Source: JAWKWA01 sp041397765
GTDB lineage: Bacteria > Pseudomonadota > Alphaproteobacteria > Rhizobiales > Hyphomicrobiaceae
Reading direction: 5' to 3'
NCBI GenBank assembly: GCA_041397765.1
Contig: JAWKWA010000032.1
Location: forward strand, 1 to 21,287
DNA length: 21,287 nt
Numbering within the stretch: the stretch's first letter is position 1; each line of letters starts with the position of its first letter. Positions 5,982 through 14,060 of this stretch are shown here, one piece after another. Both the position numbers and the translations under genes were made by a program. The notes beneath the pieces were generated by a model. The model did not search any database and was not told where the DNA came from. It worked only from the letters and a program-made list of their open reading frames with translations.

Positions 5982-7997
5982 TCAGTACGAGGTGACGATG
6001 CAGTCCTTGAGGCCCGCCTTCTTCAGATTGGCGCACAAGCTGGCCGCAGCCGACTTCGAGCTCGGCGGCCCGATCCGCAGCCGGTACCACATGGTGCCGC
6101 TCTTCTCGACCTCCTGGATGTCCGGCTGTCCGCCGGCCATCACCGAACCATAGCGCTGCTGCATGTCGGCGAAGGCGCCGAGCGCGTCGATCCGGCTGGT
6201 GCTGGCACGCACCTGCACGACATAGCCCGAAACGCCGCCGGCACTGCCGCCCGTGCTGGCCGAGACGGCCGGCGTCGTCGGCTCGACGCTCGCGACCTTC
6301 TTCTTGGCCGGCGCCACGACCGGCTCGGCGTCGCTGTCGGCCGAGCCTTTCAGCGTCTGGGCGAGATCGGCCTCGATCTGCTCGGCCGCATCGGCCGATT
6401 TCTTCTTGGCGGCCCGAGCCGTCGTCGCGACGCTTTCGACGCTGACACCCGAGGACAGCGAGGTCGCCGCCGGGATCGGCTCGGAGTCGTCCGTGATGGT
6501 CTCGCCCGGCTTCACCAGCACCGGCGTCACCTTGCGCGGGCTGCCGGCCGCTGCCGCCTCGACATCGTCGCCGGCCGAGGCCACGCTGGCGGCGGCCTTC
6601 TTCTTCCGCGTCGTCGCCGCCGGCTCGAGCAGGCTGCCGCCCGAGCTCAGCGAGATGCCGGGAATGCCTTCGACATCGTCGCCGCCACGATCGACGGCGG
6701 CCTCCTCGCTGGCGACCACCGTGGTGCCCGCCCCCTCGGACGCGCCCTGCTCCTCCGAGCCGAGGCGCTCGTAGATCGACTTGCCCGACGAATCGAAGGC
6801 CTTCTCGCCCGTCTCGTCCGGCTGCTTCTTGACCGGCCGCTTGTCGGCGACGACGACCGCCGGCTTGCCCGAGGCCGTCTTCTCACCGCTCGTCAGCTTG
6901 TAGACGAAGCCGAGGCCACCGCCGATCAGCACCGCGCCGGCGAGCGCGCCGACCACGATGAGCGCCCGGCGGCCACGCGGTGCCGGCTCCTCATAGGTCG
7001 CCGGATGCGGCTCCTCGTCATAGCCGGCCGCCGCATAGCCGTCGGCGCCATGCTCCTGGCCCTGCCACTGCTCGCCCTGCTGGTAGCCATGGCCGTAATC
7101 GCCATAACCGTCCTGGGGGTTGGCATAGGGATCGGCATGGCCACCCTGGCCGCCTTCGCGGTAGTGCGGATCATAGCCGTGCGGCGCCGGCTCGCCATAA
7201 GGATCGGCCCCGCCCCCGGCCTGACCATAGCCGGTGGCGTCCGCCTGATAGCGCGGATCATAGCCGCGCGGATCGTGATGCCCGGCGCCGCCGCCATGCA
7301 TCGGCTCGCGATAATAGGGATCGGCCTGGTAGCCGGCCTCATGGCCGTGCGCACCGCCGGGATGGCCATGCGGATCGGCATGGCCGCGCGGGTCGTAGCC
7401 GCGCTGTGCCGTGCGCGGATCGCCCTGGTAGGGGTCGTGATGGCCCATCCCGGCCGGCTCGCCGAGACCGGGCTCCTGATAGCCGCGGGGATCCTCGTAG
7501 CCACGCTCGACGGCTGCCCGCACGGGCCGGCCGGTGCGCGGATCCTCATAACCCTGCTGCCCCTGATAGGGGTCCTGGCGGAACGCGCCACGTCCCGAGG
7601 TCGCCGGCTCCGCCGGAGCCGCCATGCGCGGATCGCCGAGATGCGGATCGGTGTGATAGCGCTCCTCGCCGCGCTGGCCCTGATAGGCCTTCGCATAGCT
7701 GTCGAAGCGCGGCTCGTAGCCGTGTCCCTGATGCGGGTCCGCGGCGCGGCCTCCCCGCTCGCCACCTTCCGGCCAGCCCAGATCGAGCGCCTCCTCATGG
7801 CCCCCCACCGCACCACCGGCGCGCGGGTCGTCGGCGTAATAGGGCTCCTCGGCATATCGCGCCTCCCGGCGCGGCGCCTGCTGCGGCCGTCCGGTGCGCG
7901 GATCGTCCGCCCTCAGATCATAGGTCCGTGCGTCGCGGGCCGAGGCCCCGCGCTGTCCGCGCCCTGCACCCATCGCCGGATCCTCTGACCTCGACAT
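5982..7997 (-). CDS. SPOR-domain membrane protein with long low-complexity cytoplasmic tail
   Basis: SPOR domains bind denuded glycan strands at division sites in the periplasm. The protein has 671 residues. Residues 1-340 are disordered and rich in Gly, Asp, Pro, Tyr, His and Gln, with recurring DPR, DPY, RGYDPR and DPRTGRP modules. A single membrane helix follows (about 344-367, ALIVVGALAGAVLIGGGLGF), then a periplasmic Ala/Lys/Ser-rich linker (370-588), and a C-terminal SPOR domain (about 590-671, GYVVQVRAST...WYRLRIGPP) with the paired Cys655 and Cys666. Positively charged RGRR just before the helix puts the N-terminus inside. The start at ATG 7997 has AAGGGATG upstream. It lies 50 bp after argS and before nagZ, as in related genomes. 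The tail is the least conserved part of this family. Confidence 0.92.
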   Translation of the reverse strand: MSRSEDPAMGAGRGQRGASARDARTYDLRADDPRTGRPQQAPRREARYAEEPYYADDPRAGGAVGGHEEALDLGWPEGGERGGRAADPHQGHGYEPRFDSYAKAYQGQRGEERYHTDPHLGDPRMAAPAEPATSGRGAFRQDPYQGQQGYEDPRTGRPVRAAVERGYEDPRGYQEPGLGEPAGMGHHDPYQGDPRTAQRGYDPRGHADPHGHPGGAHGHEAGYQADPYYREPMHGGGAGHHDPRGYDPRYQADATGYGQAGGGADPYGEPAPHGYDPHYREGGQGGHADPYANPQDGYGDYGHGYQQGEQWQGQEHGADGYAAAGYDEEPHPATYEEPAPRGRRALIVVGALAGAVLIGGGLGFVYKLTSGEKTASGKPAVVVADKRPVKKQPDETGEKAFDSSGKSIYERLGSEEQGASEGAGTTVVASEEAAVDRGGDDVEGIPGISLSSGGSLLEPAATTRKKKAAASVASAGDDVEAAAAGSPRKVTPVLVKPGETITDDSEPIPAATSLSSGVSVESVATTARAAKKKSADAAEQIEADLAQTLKGSADSDAEPVVAPAKKKVASVEPTTPAVSASTGGSAGGVSGYVVQVRASTSRIDALGAFADMQQRYGSVMAGGQPDIQEVEKSGTMWYRLRIGPPSSKSAAASLCANLKKAGLKDCIVTSY

Positions 7998-8047
7998 CTG
8001 GCAACATCCCTTCGAAAAACGGACCGGGTTGTCGGTCGAATCGAATC

Positions 8048-9799
8048 CTATCGCATCTCTTCCGGCGCATGCACGCCCAGAATCCCCAGTCCCGTTGCGA
8101 TGACGGTGCGCAACGCCGAGACGAGCGCAAGCCTCGCGGTGGTCAACGGACGATCGTCGTCCCGTATGAACCGCAAATGTGGCAGGTCTTTGCCGCGGTT
8201 CCAGAGAGCATGGAAATCCGACGCCAGATCATAGAGATAGAACGCCAGTCGGTGGGGCTCGTGGGCGAGCGACGCCTGCTCGACGAGGCGGGGAAATTGG
8301 GCGATCCGGCGGATCAGTTGCTGCTCGGATTCATCCACAAGTCTTTCGACCGGCGCCGACCGGATCTCCTCCCCGGCGAGCGACAGGTCGGGGAAAACCT
8401 CCCGCGCATTGCGCTCGACCGAATGGGTCCGCGCATGTGCGTACTGGACATAGAACACCGGATTGTCGCGCGACTTCTCGGTCACCTTGGCGAAGTCGAA
8501 GTCGAGGGGCGCGTCGTTCTTGCGGTAGATCATCATGAACCGCACCGGATCGGGCCCGACCTCCTCCACCACGTCGCGCAGCGTGACGAAGGTGCCGGCC
8601 CGCTTCGACATCTTGTAGGGCTCGCCCGCCTTGAACAGCTTGACGAGCTGGCAGAGCTTGACGTCGAGGTCGACCCGCCCGCCCGACAGGGCCCGCGCGA
8701 CCGCCTTCAGGCGCTTCACATAGCCGCCATGATCGGCGCCGAGCACATAGATGAGCTGGTCGAAGCCGCGCTCGATCTTGTTGCGGGCATAGGCGACGTC
8801 GGCGGCGAAATAGGTATAGGTCCCGTCCGACTTGACGAGCGGCCGGTCGATGTCGTCGCCGAACTCGGTGGCCTTGAAGAGGAGCTGCTCGCGGTCCTCC
8901 CAGTCCTCGGGCACCTGCCCCTTGGGCGGCGGCAGCCGGCCCTCGAAGACGAGGCCGCGGGTCTTCAGATCGGCCACCGTCGCGGCGATCTCGCTGCCGT
9001 GCAGCGAGCGTTCCGAGAAGAACAGGTCGTGGTGGATGTTGAGGGTCGCGAGGTCCTCGCGGATCAGGTCCATCATCGACGAGATCGCTGCCTCGCGCAC
9101 GATGGCGAGCACCTTCGCCTCGTCCATGTCGAGGAGCCCGCGCCCGTGCTGGCGGGCCAGCATCTCGCCGACCGGCTTCAGATAGTCGCCCGGATAGAGC
9201 CCCTCCGGGATCGCGCCGATCTCCTCGCCGAGCGCCTCCCGGTAACGCAGCAGCACCGAGCGGGCGAGCACCTCGATCTGAGCGCCGGCGTCGTTGGTGT
9301 AATATTCGCGCGTCACTTCGTGGCCCGAGAAGGCGAGCAGGTTGGCGAGCGCATCGCCGAATACGGCACCCCGGCAATGGCCGACATGCAAGGGGCCGGT
9401 CGGGTTCGCCGAGACGAACTCGACATTGACCTTCCGGCCCTCGCCGAGCCCCGAGCGACCGAAATCGCCCCCCGCTGCGACGACCGCCGCAACGACCTTC
9501 GGCCAGTAGGCCGGGTCGAGTCGCATGTTGATGAAGCCGGCCCCCGCCACCTCGGCCGAGACGAGGCCTTCGGCGCCCCGCAGTCGAGCGGCGATCGCCT
9601 CGGCGAGATCGCGCGGATTGCGACCGGCCGGCTTGGCGATGACCATGGCGACATTGGTCTGGAGATCGCCATGGGCCGGATCGCGCGCCGGCTCGACGGC
9701 GATGCGCGACACGGCCAGATCCGCCGGCAGCGTGCCATCGGCCTTCAGCGCCTCGACGATACCGCCGATCAGCGTCTCGAACTCGGCAAAGACGTTCAT
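8048..9799 (-). CDS. argS: Arginyl-tRNA synthetase
   Basis: ArgS charges tRNA-Arg with arginine using ATP in the cytosol. The protein is 583 residues, the typical class Ia length. An N-terminal Add-1 domain (about 1-100) is followed by the HIGH-type motif in SANPTGPLHVGH (130-141), GADHGGYVKRL in the Rossmann core, the KMSK motif at 396-399 (KMSKRAG) and the DALR anticodon-binding domain with C-terminal LGILGVHAPEEMR. The start at ATG 9799 has an excellent AAGGAGG upstream; the open frame extends 17 codons further without a better site. It is preceded by about 470 bp without a gene and with several hairpins, and followed 50 bp later by the SPOR gene, with which it is probably co-transcribed. 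Confidence 0.97.
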   Translation of the reverse strand: MNVFAEFETLIGGIVEALKADGTLPADLAVSRIAVEPARDPAHGDLQTNVAMVIAKPAGRNPRDLAEAIAARLRGAEGLVSAEVAGAGFINMRLDPAYWPKVVAAVVAAGGDFGRSGLGEGRKVNVEFVSANPTGPLHVGHCRGAVFGDALANLLAFSGHEVTREYYTNDAGAQIEVLARSVLLRYREALGEEIGAIPEGLYPGDYLKPVGEMLARQHGRGLLDMDEAKVLAIVREAAISSMMDLIREDLATLNIHHDLFFSERSLHGSEIAATVADLKTRGLVFEGRLPPPKGQVPEDWEDREQLLFKATEFGDDIDRPLVKSDGTYTYFAADVAYARNKIERGFDQLIYVLGADHGGYVKRLKAVARALSGGRVDLDVKLCQLVKLFKAGEPYKMSKRAGTFVTLRDVVEEVGPDPVRFMMIYRKNDAPLDFDFAKVTEKSRDNPVFYVQYAHARTHSVERNAREVFPDLSLAGEEIRSAPVERLVDESEQQLIRRIAQFPRLVEQASLAHEPHRLAFYLYDLASDFHALWNRGKDLPHLRFIRDDDRPLTTARLALVSALRTVIATGLGILGVHAPEEMR

Positions 9800-9840
9800 G
9801 GAGCCTCCTTCAGGCGCAGAAGCCGCCCCGCCAGCCATTC

Positions 9841-9887
9841 GACCTCGCACTGAGGTCCGCGGCGGACACGGCCGGGACCGCCGGCCG
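9841..9887 (-). promoter_or_regulatory. Two leader hairpins just upstream of argS
   Basis: GACCTC/GAGGTC (9841-9846 with 9852-9857, 5-base loop) and CGGCCGG/CCGGCCG (9869-9875 with 9881-9887, 5-base loop) are perfect stems. GTCCG at 9855-9859 can instead pair with CGGAC at 9863-9867, which would break the first stem. Competing structures of this kind are what attenuators use, but no Arg-rich leader peptide is visible, so the role is open. Confidence 0.35.
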
Positions 9888-9933
9888 CGGGCTCACTTGA
9901 GGACTGCAGCGGGCACGCAAGCGTGGCGGTTCG

Positions 9934-10019
9934 GCTGGCAGCTCGTGGTTCGATTCCGACATTTGCTCGTGCGGGTTCTGCAACAGAATGCAAATGTGAG
10001 AAAGACGAGAACCACCAGC
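9934..10019 (-). ncRNA. Long multi-segment hairpin in the argS upstream region, possible structured RNA
   Basis: Nested complementary segments are GCTG/CAGC (9934-9937 with 10016-10019), GTGGTTC/GAACCAC (9945-9951 with 10009-10015), ACATTTGC/GCAAATGT (9959-9966 with 9990-9997) and TTCTG/CAGAA (9976-9980 with 9984-9988, loop CAA). All are exact, with asymmetric internal loops, in an island much richer in A/T than its surroundings. It could be part of the argS 5' leader or an independent RNA. No known RNA family is recognised; a GGTTCGATTCC T-loop lookalike inside it does not fold as tRNA. Confidence 0.35.
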
Positions 10020-10057
10020 AAGCTAATGATTCCAGCAGATTTTCTGAATCTGACACT

Positions 10058-10107
10058 TGAGATCGCACCTCGCGGCAACCGGCACTCGAGTGTCAAATCA
10101 GCTTCAC
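10058..10107 (-). repeat. Copy B of the diverged ~50-bp intergenic repeat
   Basis: Read on the minus strand this begins GTGAAGCTGATTTGACACT and continues with CCGGT, GCGA and CGATCTCA, matching 2462-2514. Its TTGACA (10096-10091) points toward argS and could be a -35, although no good -10 is visible. It also overlaps an imperfect inverted repeat, TGACACTTGAG (10051-10061) with CTCGAGTGTCA (10085-10095). The remaining gene-free DNA to 10269 shows nothing further. Confidence 0.45.
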
Positions 10108-10269
10108 CAGGGTTAGCGAGCACTCAGCACGCCGGGCCGGAGCGCGCAAGGCCCTGAGCGCCGTGCGGTGGGGATCGCAGCGCCCAAATTCGTAACTGGA
10201 GTGTAGGCCGCCGCCTCTGCCGCTCGCCTTTGCGGACCGGTGCCTCCGCTCAGCCGGGCTCATCCCCTC

Positions 10270-11520
10270 TCAGCCCGGCTCGCCCGGCCCCAGATCCGGT
10301 GTCGATGCGAACAGCCGCCTGTGCTCGGTGATCGCATAGCGGTCGGTCATGCCGGCGACGAAATCGACGATCACCCGCTCCCGGCTGCCCGAACCGGCCG
10401 CACGGGCCGCCTCGGCCCAGTGTCCGGGCAGCGCCGCCGGGTCCCCGAGATAGTACCCGAACAGATCGGCGACGATGCTCTCGGCGCCGCCCATGCGCTC
10501 CATGACCTTCGCATGCCGATAGAGCCCGGAGAACAGGAACGACTTCAGCTCCGCGACGAGCGTGCCGAACCGCTGGCTGAAGGCGACGACTGGCGCCTCC
10601 GCGGCGCGGATGTCCTCGACCGACTGCGGCTGCAAGAGCGCCAGCCGCCGCCGCGTTTCGCCCGCGACGTCCTCGATCATCTGCGTGATGAGGCGGCGGT
10701 TGACCTCGTAGATCATGCGCGGCCCCTCGAGCGGGCCGTGATCCTCCTCCACCTCGGCGATGAAGCGGCGCGTCAGCTCGACCTCGCGCAGCATGTCGAT
10801 GGTGATGAGGCCGGCCCTGAGGCCGTCGTCGATGTCGTGATTGTTGTAGGCGATGTCGTCGGCGATGGCCGCCACCTGCGCCTCGGCGGAGGGCTGCTCG
10901 GCGAGCCTCAGATCGTGCCGGCGGTCATAGGCGAGGATCTCCTCCGGCACCTTGCGGGCACCGGCGCCTGCCTGGCGACCTGTCAGCGGCCCATTGTGCT
11001 TGACCAGCCCCTCGAGCGTCTCCCAGGCGAGATTGAGCCCGTCGAAGGCGGCATATTTCCGCTCGAGCCGTGTCACCACCGCGAGGCTCTGGGCGTTGTG
11101 ATCGAAGAGGCCGGTCACCCGCTCGAGCGCCCGCTCGCCGGCATGGCCGAACGGGGGATGGCCGAGATCGTGGGCGAGCGCCAGCGCCTCGGCGAGGTCG
11201 TCGTCGAGATTGAGCAGCCGCGCCAGCGCCCGCGCGATCTGCGCCACCTCGATCGAATGGGTGAGCCGGCTGCGATAGTGGTCGCCCTCGTGATAGATGA
11301 AGACCTGTGTCTTGTGCGTCAGGCGGCGGAAGGCGGTCGAATGGACGATGCGGTCGCGATCGCGCTGGAAGGGCGTGCGCATCGGGCAGTCGGGCTCTGG
11401 CACCAGCCGGCCGCGGCTGTCGGAGGGCCAGGAGGCATGGCCCGCAAGGTGCCGCTGGCCGCGATCCTCGCGTGGCTGCAGCGCCCCCCCTTCGCTCGGG
11501 ATCTTCCGTGCGGCGGTCAT
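10270..11520 (-). CDS. dgt: dGTPase-like deoxynucleoside triphosphate triphosphohydrolase (HD domain)
   Basis: This enzyme cleaves dNTPs to nucleoside plus triphosphate and so affects the dNTP pool. The protein is 416 residues of the alphaproteobacterial Dgt type. The opening block RGRLVPEPDCPMRTPFQRDRDRI and FRRLTHKTQVF is diagnostic. The HD metal centre is visible as the first His in RLTHSIEVAQIARAL, the HD pair in ALAHDLGHPPFGHAGE, and a distal Asp in AIADDIAYNNHDIDDGL. The ATG at 11520 gives an N-terminal extension of about 35 residues before the conserved block and has no good ribosome binding site, so the true start could be internal. It is divergent from erpA (157 bp between starts) and upstream of argS in the same direction, a conserved pairing in Hyphomicrobiales. 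Confidence 0.93.
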   Translation of the reverse strand: MTAARKIPSEGGALQPREDRGQRHLAGHASWPSDSRGRLVPEPDCPMRTPFQRDRDRIVHSTAFRRLTHKTQVFIYHEGDHYRSRLTHSIEVAQIARALARLLNLDDDLAEALALAHDLGHPPFGHAGERALERVTGLFDHNAQSLAVVTRLERKYAAFDGLNLAWETLEGLVKHNGPLTGRQAGAGARKVPEEILAYDRRHDLRLAEQPSAEAQVAAIADDIAYNNHDIDDGLRAGLITIDMLREVELTRRFIAEVEEDHGPLEGPRMIYEVNRRLITQMIEDVAGETRRRLALLQPQSVEDIRAAEAPVVAFSQRFGTLVAELKSFLFSGLYRHAKVMERMGGAESIVADLFGYYLGDPAALPGHWAEAARAAGSGSRERVIVDFVAGMTDRYAITEHRRLFASTPDLGPGEPG

Positions 11521-11539
11521 GGCGCGGCCCGGCGTCGGT

Positions 11540-11567
11540 TTGACATCGCCAAGACCGTCCCTATCTC
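11540..11567 (+). promoter_or_regulatory. Candidate promoter for erpA
   Basis: TTGACA at 11540-11545 is followed after 16 bases by TATCTC at 11562-11567. This would place transcription start near 11574 and leave a leader of about 100 bases containing a perfect GGCGGC/GCCGCC stem at 11598-11603 with 11614-11619. Confidence 0.45.
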
Positions 11568-11677
11568 TTTCATGCCGGCCTCCTCGCCGCGGCCCGAGGC
11601 GGCGGGAAGTTGAGCCGCCCCGATTCGGCTTCTAACATAGCGGCCGATCGAGACATGACCATCGAAGGTTCGTGACG

Positions 11678-12010
11678 ATGCCCGAGACAGCCATCACCGT
11701 GACCGAACGCGCGGCCCGCCGGATCGCCGAGATCGTCGGAGCCGACCCGACCCGCCCCCTCCTCAGGGTGAGCGTGGAAGGCGGCGGCTGCTCCGGCTTC
11801 CAGTACCGTTTCGACCTCGTGGCCGAGAAGGATGCGGAGGATCTCGTCATCGAGAAGGCCGGCTCGACCGTGCTCGTCGATCCGGTGTCGCTCGACTACA
11901 TGAAGGGCTCCGAGCTCGATTTCGTCGACGAGCTGATCGGCGCGGCCTTCACCATCCGCAATCCGAACGCCACCGCCTCCTGCGGCTGCGGCACCAGCTT
12001 TTCGCTGTGA
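11678..12010 (+). CDS. erpA: A-type iron-sulfur cluster insertion protein
   Basis: A-type carriers receive Fe-S clusters from the SUF/ISC scaffold and hand them to apoproteins. The protein is 110 residues, the full family length. The three ligand cysteines are in the expected places: one in EGGGCSGFQYRF near residue 37, and the C-terminal pair in SCGCGTSFSL. The core VTERAARRIAEI and SLDYMKGSELDFVDELIG are typical of the ErpA branch. I chose the ATG at 11678 because GAAGG lies 9 bases upstream; an in-frame GTG at 11672 is too close to that site. The gene is divergent from dgt and converges with a small membrane-protein gene 19 bases downstream. Confidence 0.93.
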   Translation: MPETAITVTERAARRIAEIVGADPTRPLLRVSVEGGGCSGFQYRFDLVAEKDAEDLVIEKAGSTVLVDPVSLDYMKGSELDFVDELIGAAFTIRNPNATASCGCGTSFSL

Positions 12011-12029
12011 TCGGGGCCCCGCGCCTTGC

Positions 12030-12389
12030 CTAGCTGTAGACCGTCGAGAAGCCGTAGTACCAGACGAGGACGAGCGCCAGCACCCCGACCGGATAGACGC
12101 TGACGAGCCTGGCGAGCTTCCGCCGGCCGCCCTCCTTCAGCACCCAGGCCGCGAAGACCGCGAGCACGGGCATCGTCCACAGGAAGACATAAGGGTACTC
12201 GTCGAGCCCGGGCTGGGAACTGGCCGACATCGACGAAGCGAAGGCCTCTCCCATCGGATCGGCGAGGAGCGGTCCGACCAGCGGCCAGCCCGCGACCACC
12301 AGCGCCGCCAGCAGCAGGTCCACGCAACAGGCCAGCCTGTAGAGCCGCATGGGCTCGAAGGGGCCGCCGTCGTAGTTCGAATCCGACAT
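12030..12389 (-). CDS. Small membrane protein of unknown function
   Basis: The protein has 119 residues and is not recognised. It has three predicted membrane helices: about 17-42 (LACCVDLLLAALVVAGWPLVG), 66-85 (PYVFLWTMPVLAVFAAWVL) and 95-115 (LVSVYPVGVLALVLVWYYGF). A short loop GGRRKLAR lies between helices 2 and 3, and a Ser/Ala/Gly-rich loop between 1 and 2. The N-terminus is acidic and without a signal peptide. Codon third positions are strongly G/C and the frame is clean, so I treat it as real. The start at ATG 12389 has GAGG only two bases away, so the true start may be a nearby downstream codon. It converges with erpA and is divergent from the C69 peptidase gene. Confidence 0.7.
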   Translation of the reverse strand: MSDSNYDGGPFEPMRLYRLACCVDLLLAALVVAGWPLVGPLLADPMGEAFASSMSASSQPGLDEYPYVFLWTMPVLAVFAAWVLKEGGRRKLARLVSVYPVGVLALVLVWYYGFSTVYS

Positions 12390-12497
12390 GGCCTCAACCG
12401 TTTCCGGAGGCTCCGCCGCAAGCGCGGAACGCCCCTGGCCGGGATGATACGCACACGTTGTTTATGCTTCCTTACCGACCGCTTGCCCATGAACCGC

Positions 12498-12519
12498 CCG
12501 AGAGCACGATTGCTCTCGG
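12498..12519. promoter_or_regulatory. Perfect 9-bp hairpin upstream of the C69 peptidase
   Basis: CCGAGAGCA (12498-12506), loop CGAT, TGCTCTCGG (12511-12519). It lies 57 bases before the ATG at 12577, in the spacer between two divergent genes. It may be a regulator dyad or a leader stem-loop. There is no T-tract after it. Confidence 0.4.
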
Positions 12520-12576
12520 CCGGCAGCTCCGTCAGGTTGCGTACGGGCATGGCGCCATCTGCAGGAGAGACGGGCG

Positions 12577-14013
12577 ATGAGCTACGGGATCTATGTCGGC
12601 CGCAACCTCGGTGCCGATGGCCATGCCTGGCTCGCCGGCTATGGCGACGAGCCTTCCAGCCACTGGCTGGAGGTGGTGCCGGCACGAACCCATGCCCCCG
12701 GCGCGACCCTCACCGTCGGCGTGACGCCCGAGGCCGCCTTGCCCGGCCGCCTGTCCCGGATTCCCGAGGCGCCCGAAACCTTCCGGCACATCCGCGTCAG
12801 CTACAGCCACTACCTCGGCGTGCCGGCCCCGCTCACCAATGGCGGCCTCAACGAGCACGGCGTCGCCGTCCGGGACATCTGGTCGCCTTCGCGGCCCGAG
12901 CTCGTCGCCATGACGCCTGCCGACCAGACCGGCCCCAACTACTCCGACCTCGCCCGCATCGTCATCGAGCGCGCCCGCACCGCCGAGGAGGGCGTCAATC
13001 TGATCGGCGAGCTCATCGCCCGCCACGGCTACTCCACCTATGGCGGCAATTCGCATCTGATCGCCGATGCCCGCGAGGCCTTCGTCGTCATCGAGTTCGC
13101 CGGCGGCCGCGGCCTTTGGGTGGCCGAACGCCTGGGGCCCGACGAGGTCCGCGTCTCGCGACCGGGCTATATCGGCGAGATCCCGCCCGGCGAGCGCTCC
13201 GGCGGACGCTTCCTCTTTCCCGATCACTTCATGGCCGTCGCCACCGAATGCGGCTGGTACGATCCGGCCTCAGGCGCGCCCTTCGACGTCAACCGCATCT
13301 ATGGCGACGGCAAGCTCCGCTGGGAGGGTGTCGCCTGGATGGAAGGCGAGCTGCGCGACCGGGCCGCGCGTTCGGGCGGCATCGGCTTTCACGATCTTGC
13401 ATGGGCGCTGCGCACCTCGCGCCTCACCGGCGACACCGCTGGCTATGGCCAGATCGTGCCGCTGAAGGAATCCGAGGATCCGGCGCTGCGCATGCTCTGG
13501 CACGCCCATATCGGCGCCGTCGCGGCGCAGTTCGTGCCGCTCGTCGTCGGCATCGAGGAGGTGCCGGAGGAATACCGCATGCACCGCTATCTGACCGACG
13601 GCGAGGCCGCGCGTTTCCTCGACCATCGCCACGCCGCCGACCGGCCGCAATCGGTCTCCCGCGCCGCGCAAGGGATCGAATCGACCCGCTCGGCGACGGC
13701 CGTATCGAAGCGCCTCCTCTATCTCGTCCTCCAGCACGAGGAGCGCTTCCTGCCCGAGCTGACCGAGGTGCTGGAGGCGACCGAGCGCCGGCTCTGGCCC
13801 CAGGCCGCCGCCGCGCAGCGCGCCGCCGGTCTCCTGATCGGCGCGGGCGAGCGCGAGCTTGCCACCGGACTTCTGACCTATTTCTCATCGACCGAGCTGC
13901 AGCGGGCCCTGAGCCTCGCCGAAACCCTCGCCGCCGCCTTCGAGGCCCGCACCCGGGCGCTCCACGGCATCTCCACCGATCCGGTGCCGAGGAATCCGAA
14001 GCAGATCTGGTAG
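12577..14013 (+). CDS. C69-type (secernin/dipeptidase) N-terminal-nucleophile hydrolase, Cys replaced by Ser
   Basis: The protein has 478 residues. The N-terminus MSYGIYVGRNLGADG aligns with the peptidase C69 start (C-T-T-I-L-V-G-K-x), which places Ser2 where the family has its nucleophilic Cys. TNGGLNEHGVAVRD (87-100) is the conserved N-E-x-G-V block. STYGGNSHLIADAREAFVVIEFAG and RPGYIGEIPP are further typical elements. Family members cut small peptides, and secernins are eukaryotic relatives. Removal of Met1 before Ser is normally efficient, so an N-terminal Ser nucleophile is plausible, but the protein could also be catalytically changed. AGGAGA sits about 8 bases before the ATG, so the start is well supported. 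No export signal is present. The gene converges with a P1-family peptidase gene 47 bases away. Confidence 0.75.
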   Translation: MSYGIYVGRNLGADGHAWLAGYGDEPSSHWLEVVPARTHAPGATLTVGVTPEAALPGRLSRIPEAPETFRHIRVSYSHYLGVPAPLTNGGLNEHGVAVRDIWSPSRPELVAMTPADQTGPNYSDLARIVIERARTAEEGVNLIGELIARHGYSTYGGNSHLIADAREAFVVIEFAGGRGLWVAERLGPDEVRVSRPGYIGEIPPGERSGGRFLFPDHFMAVATECGWYDPASGAPFDVNRIYGDGKLRWEGVAWMEGELRDRAARSGGIGFHDLAWALRTSRLTGDTAGYGQIVPLKESEDPALRMLWHAHIGAVAAQFVPLVVGIEEVPEEYRMHRYLTDGEAARFLDHRHAADRPQSVSRAAQGIESTRSATAVSKRLLYLVLQHEERFLPELTEVLEATERRLWPQAAAAQRAAGLLIGAGERELATGLLTYFSSTELQRALSLAETLAAAFEARTRALHGISTDPVPRNPKQIW

Positions 14014-14060
14014 GTCCGCAGTAGTGATCGCCCGCGTCCGACGACGACGCGGCGCACCGC

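Noticed and set aside
6980..9853. Very long plus-strand open frame antisense to SPOR and argS (957 codons), with a hydrophobic frame inside at 7005-7988
   Set aside because: It is a shadow of strongly G/C-ending genes on the other strand. The minus-strand proteins have clear domains and ribosome binding sites, and the plus-strand translations are Arg/His/Pro-rich or repetitive hydrophobic.
9941..9966. GGTTCGATTCC resembling a tRNA T-loop
   Set aside because: The T-stem does not pair properly, and no acceptor stem, anticodon arm or D-arm can be found around it on either strand.
2462..10107. Idea that the inverted ~50-bp repeats bound an invertible segment
   Set aside because: The genes between them keep the ancestral orientation seen in related genomes, the repeats are diverged, and no recombinase gene is present.
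9893..10123. Small minus-strand ORF with a hydrophobic stretch (IISLLVVLVFLTFAF) upstream of argS
   Set aside because: It lacks a good ribosome binding site, its coding bias is poor, and the DNA is better explained by the nested hairpin. It remains possible but unsupported.
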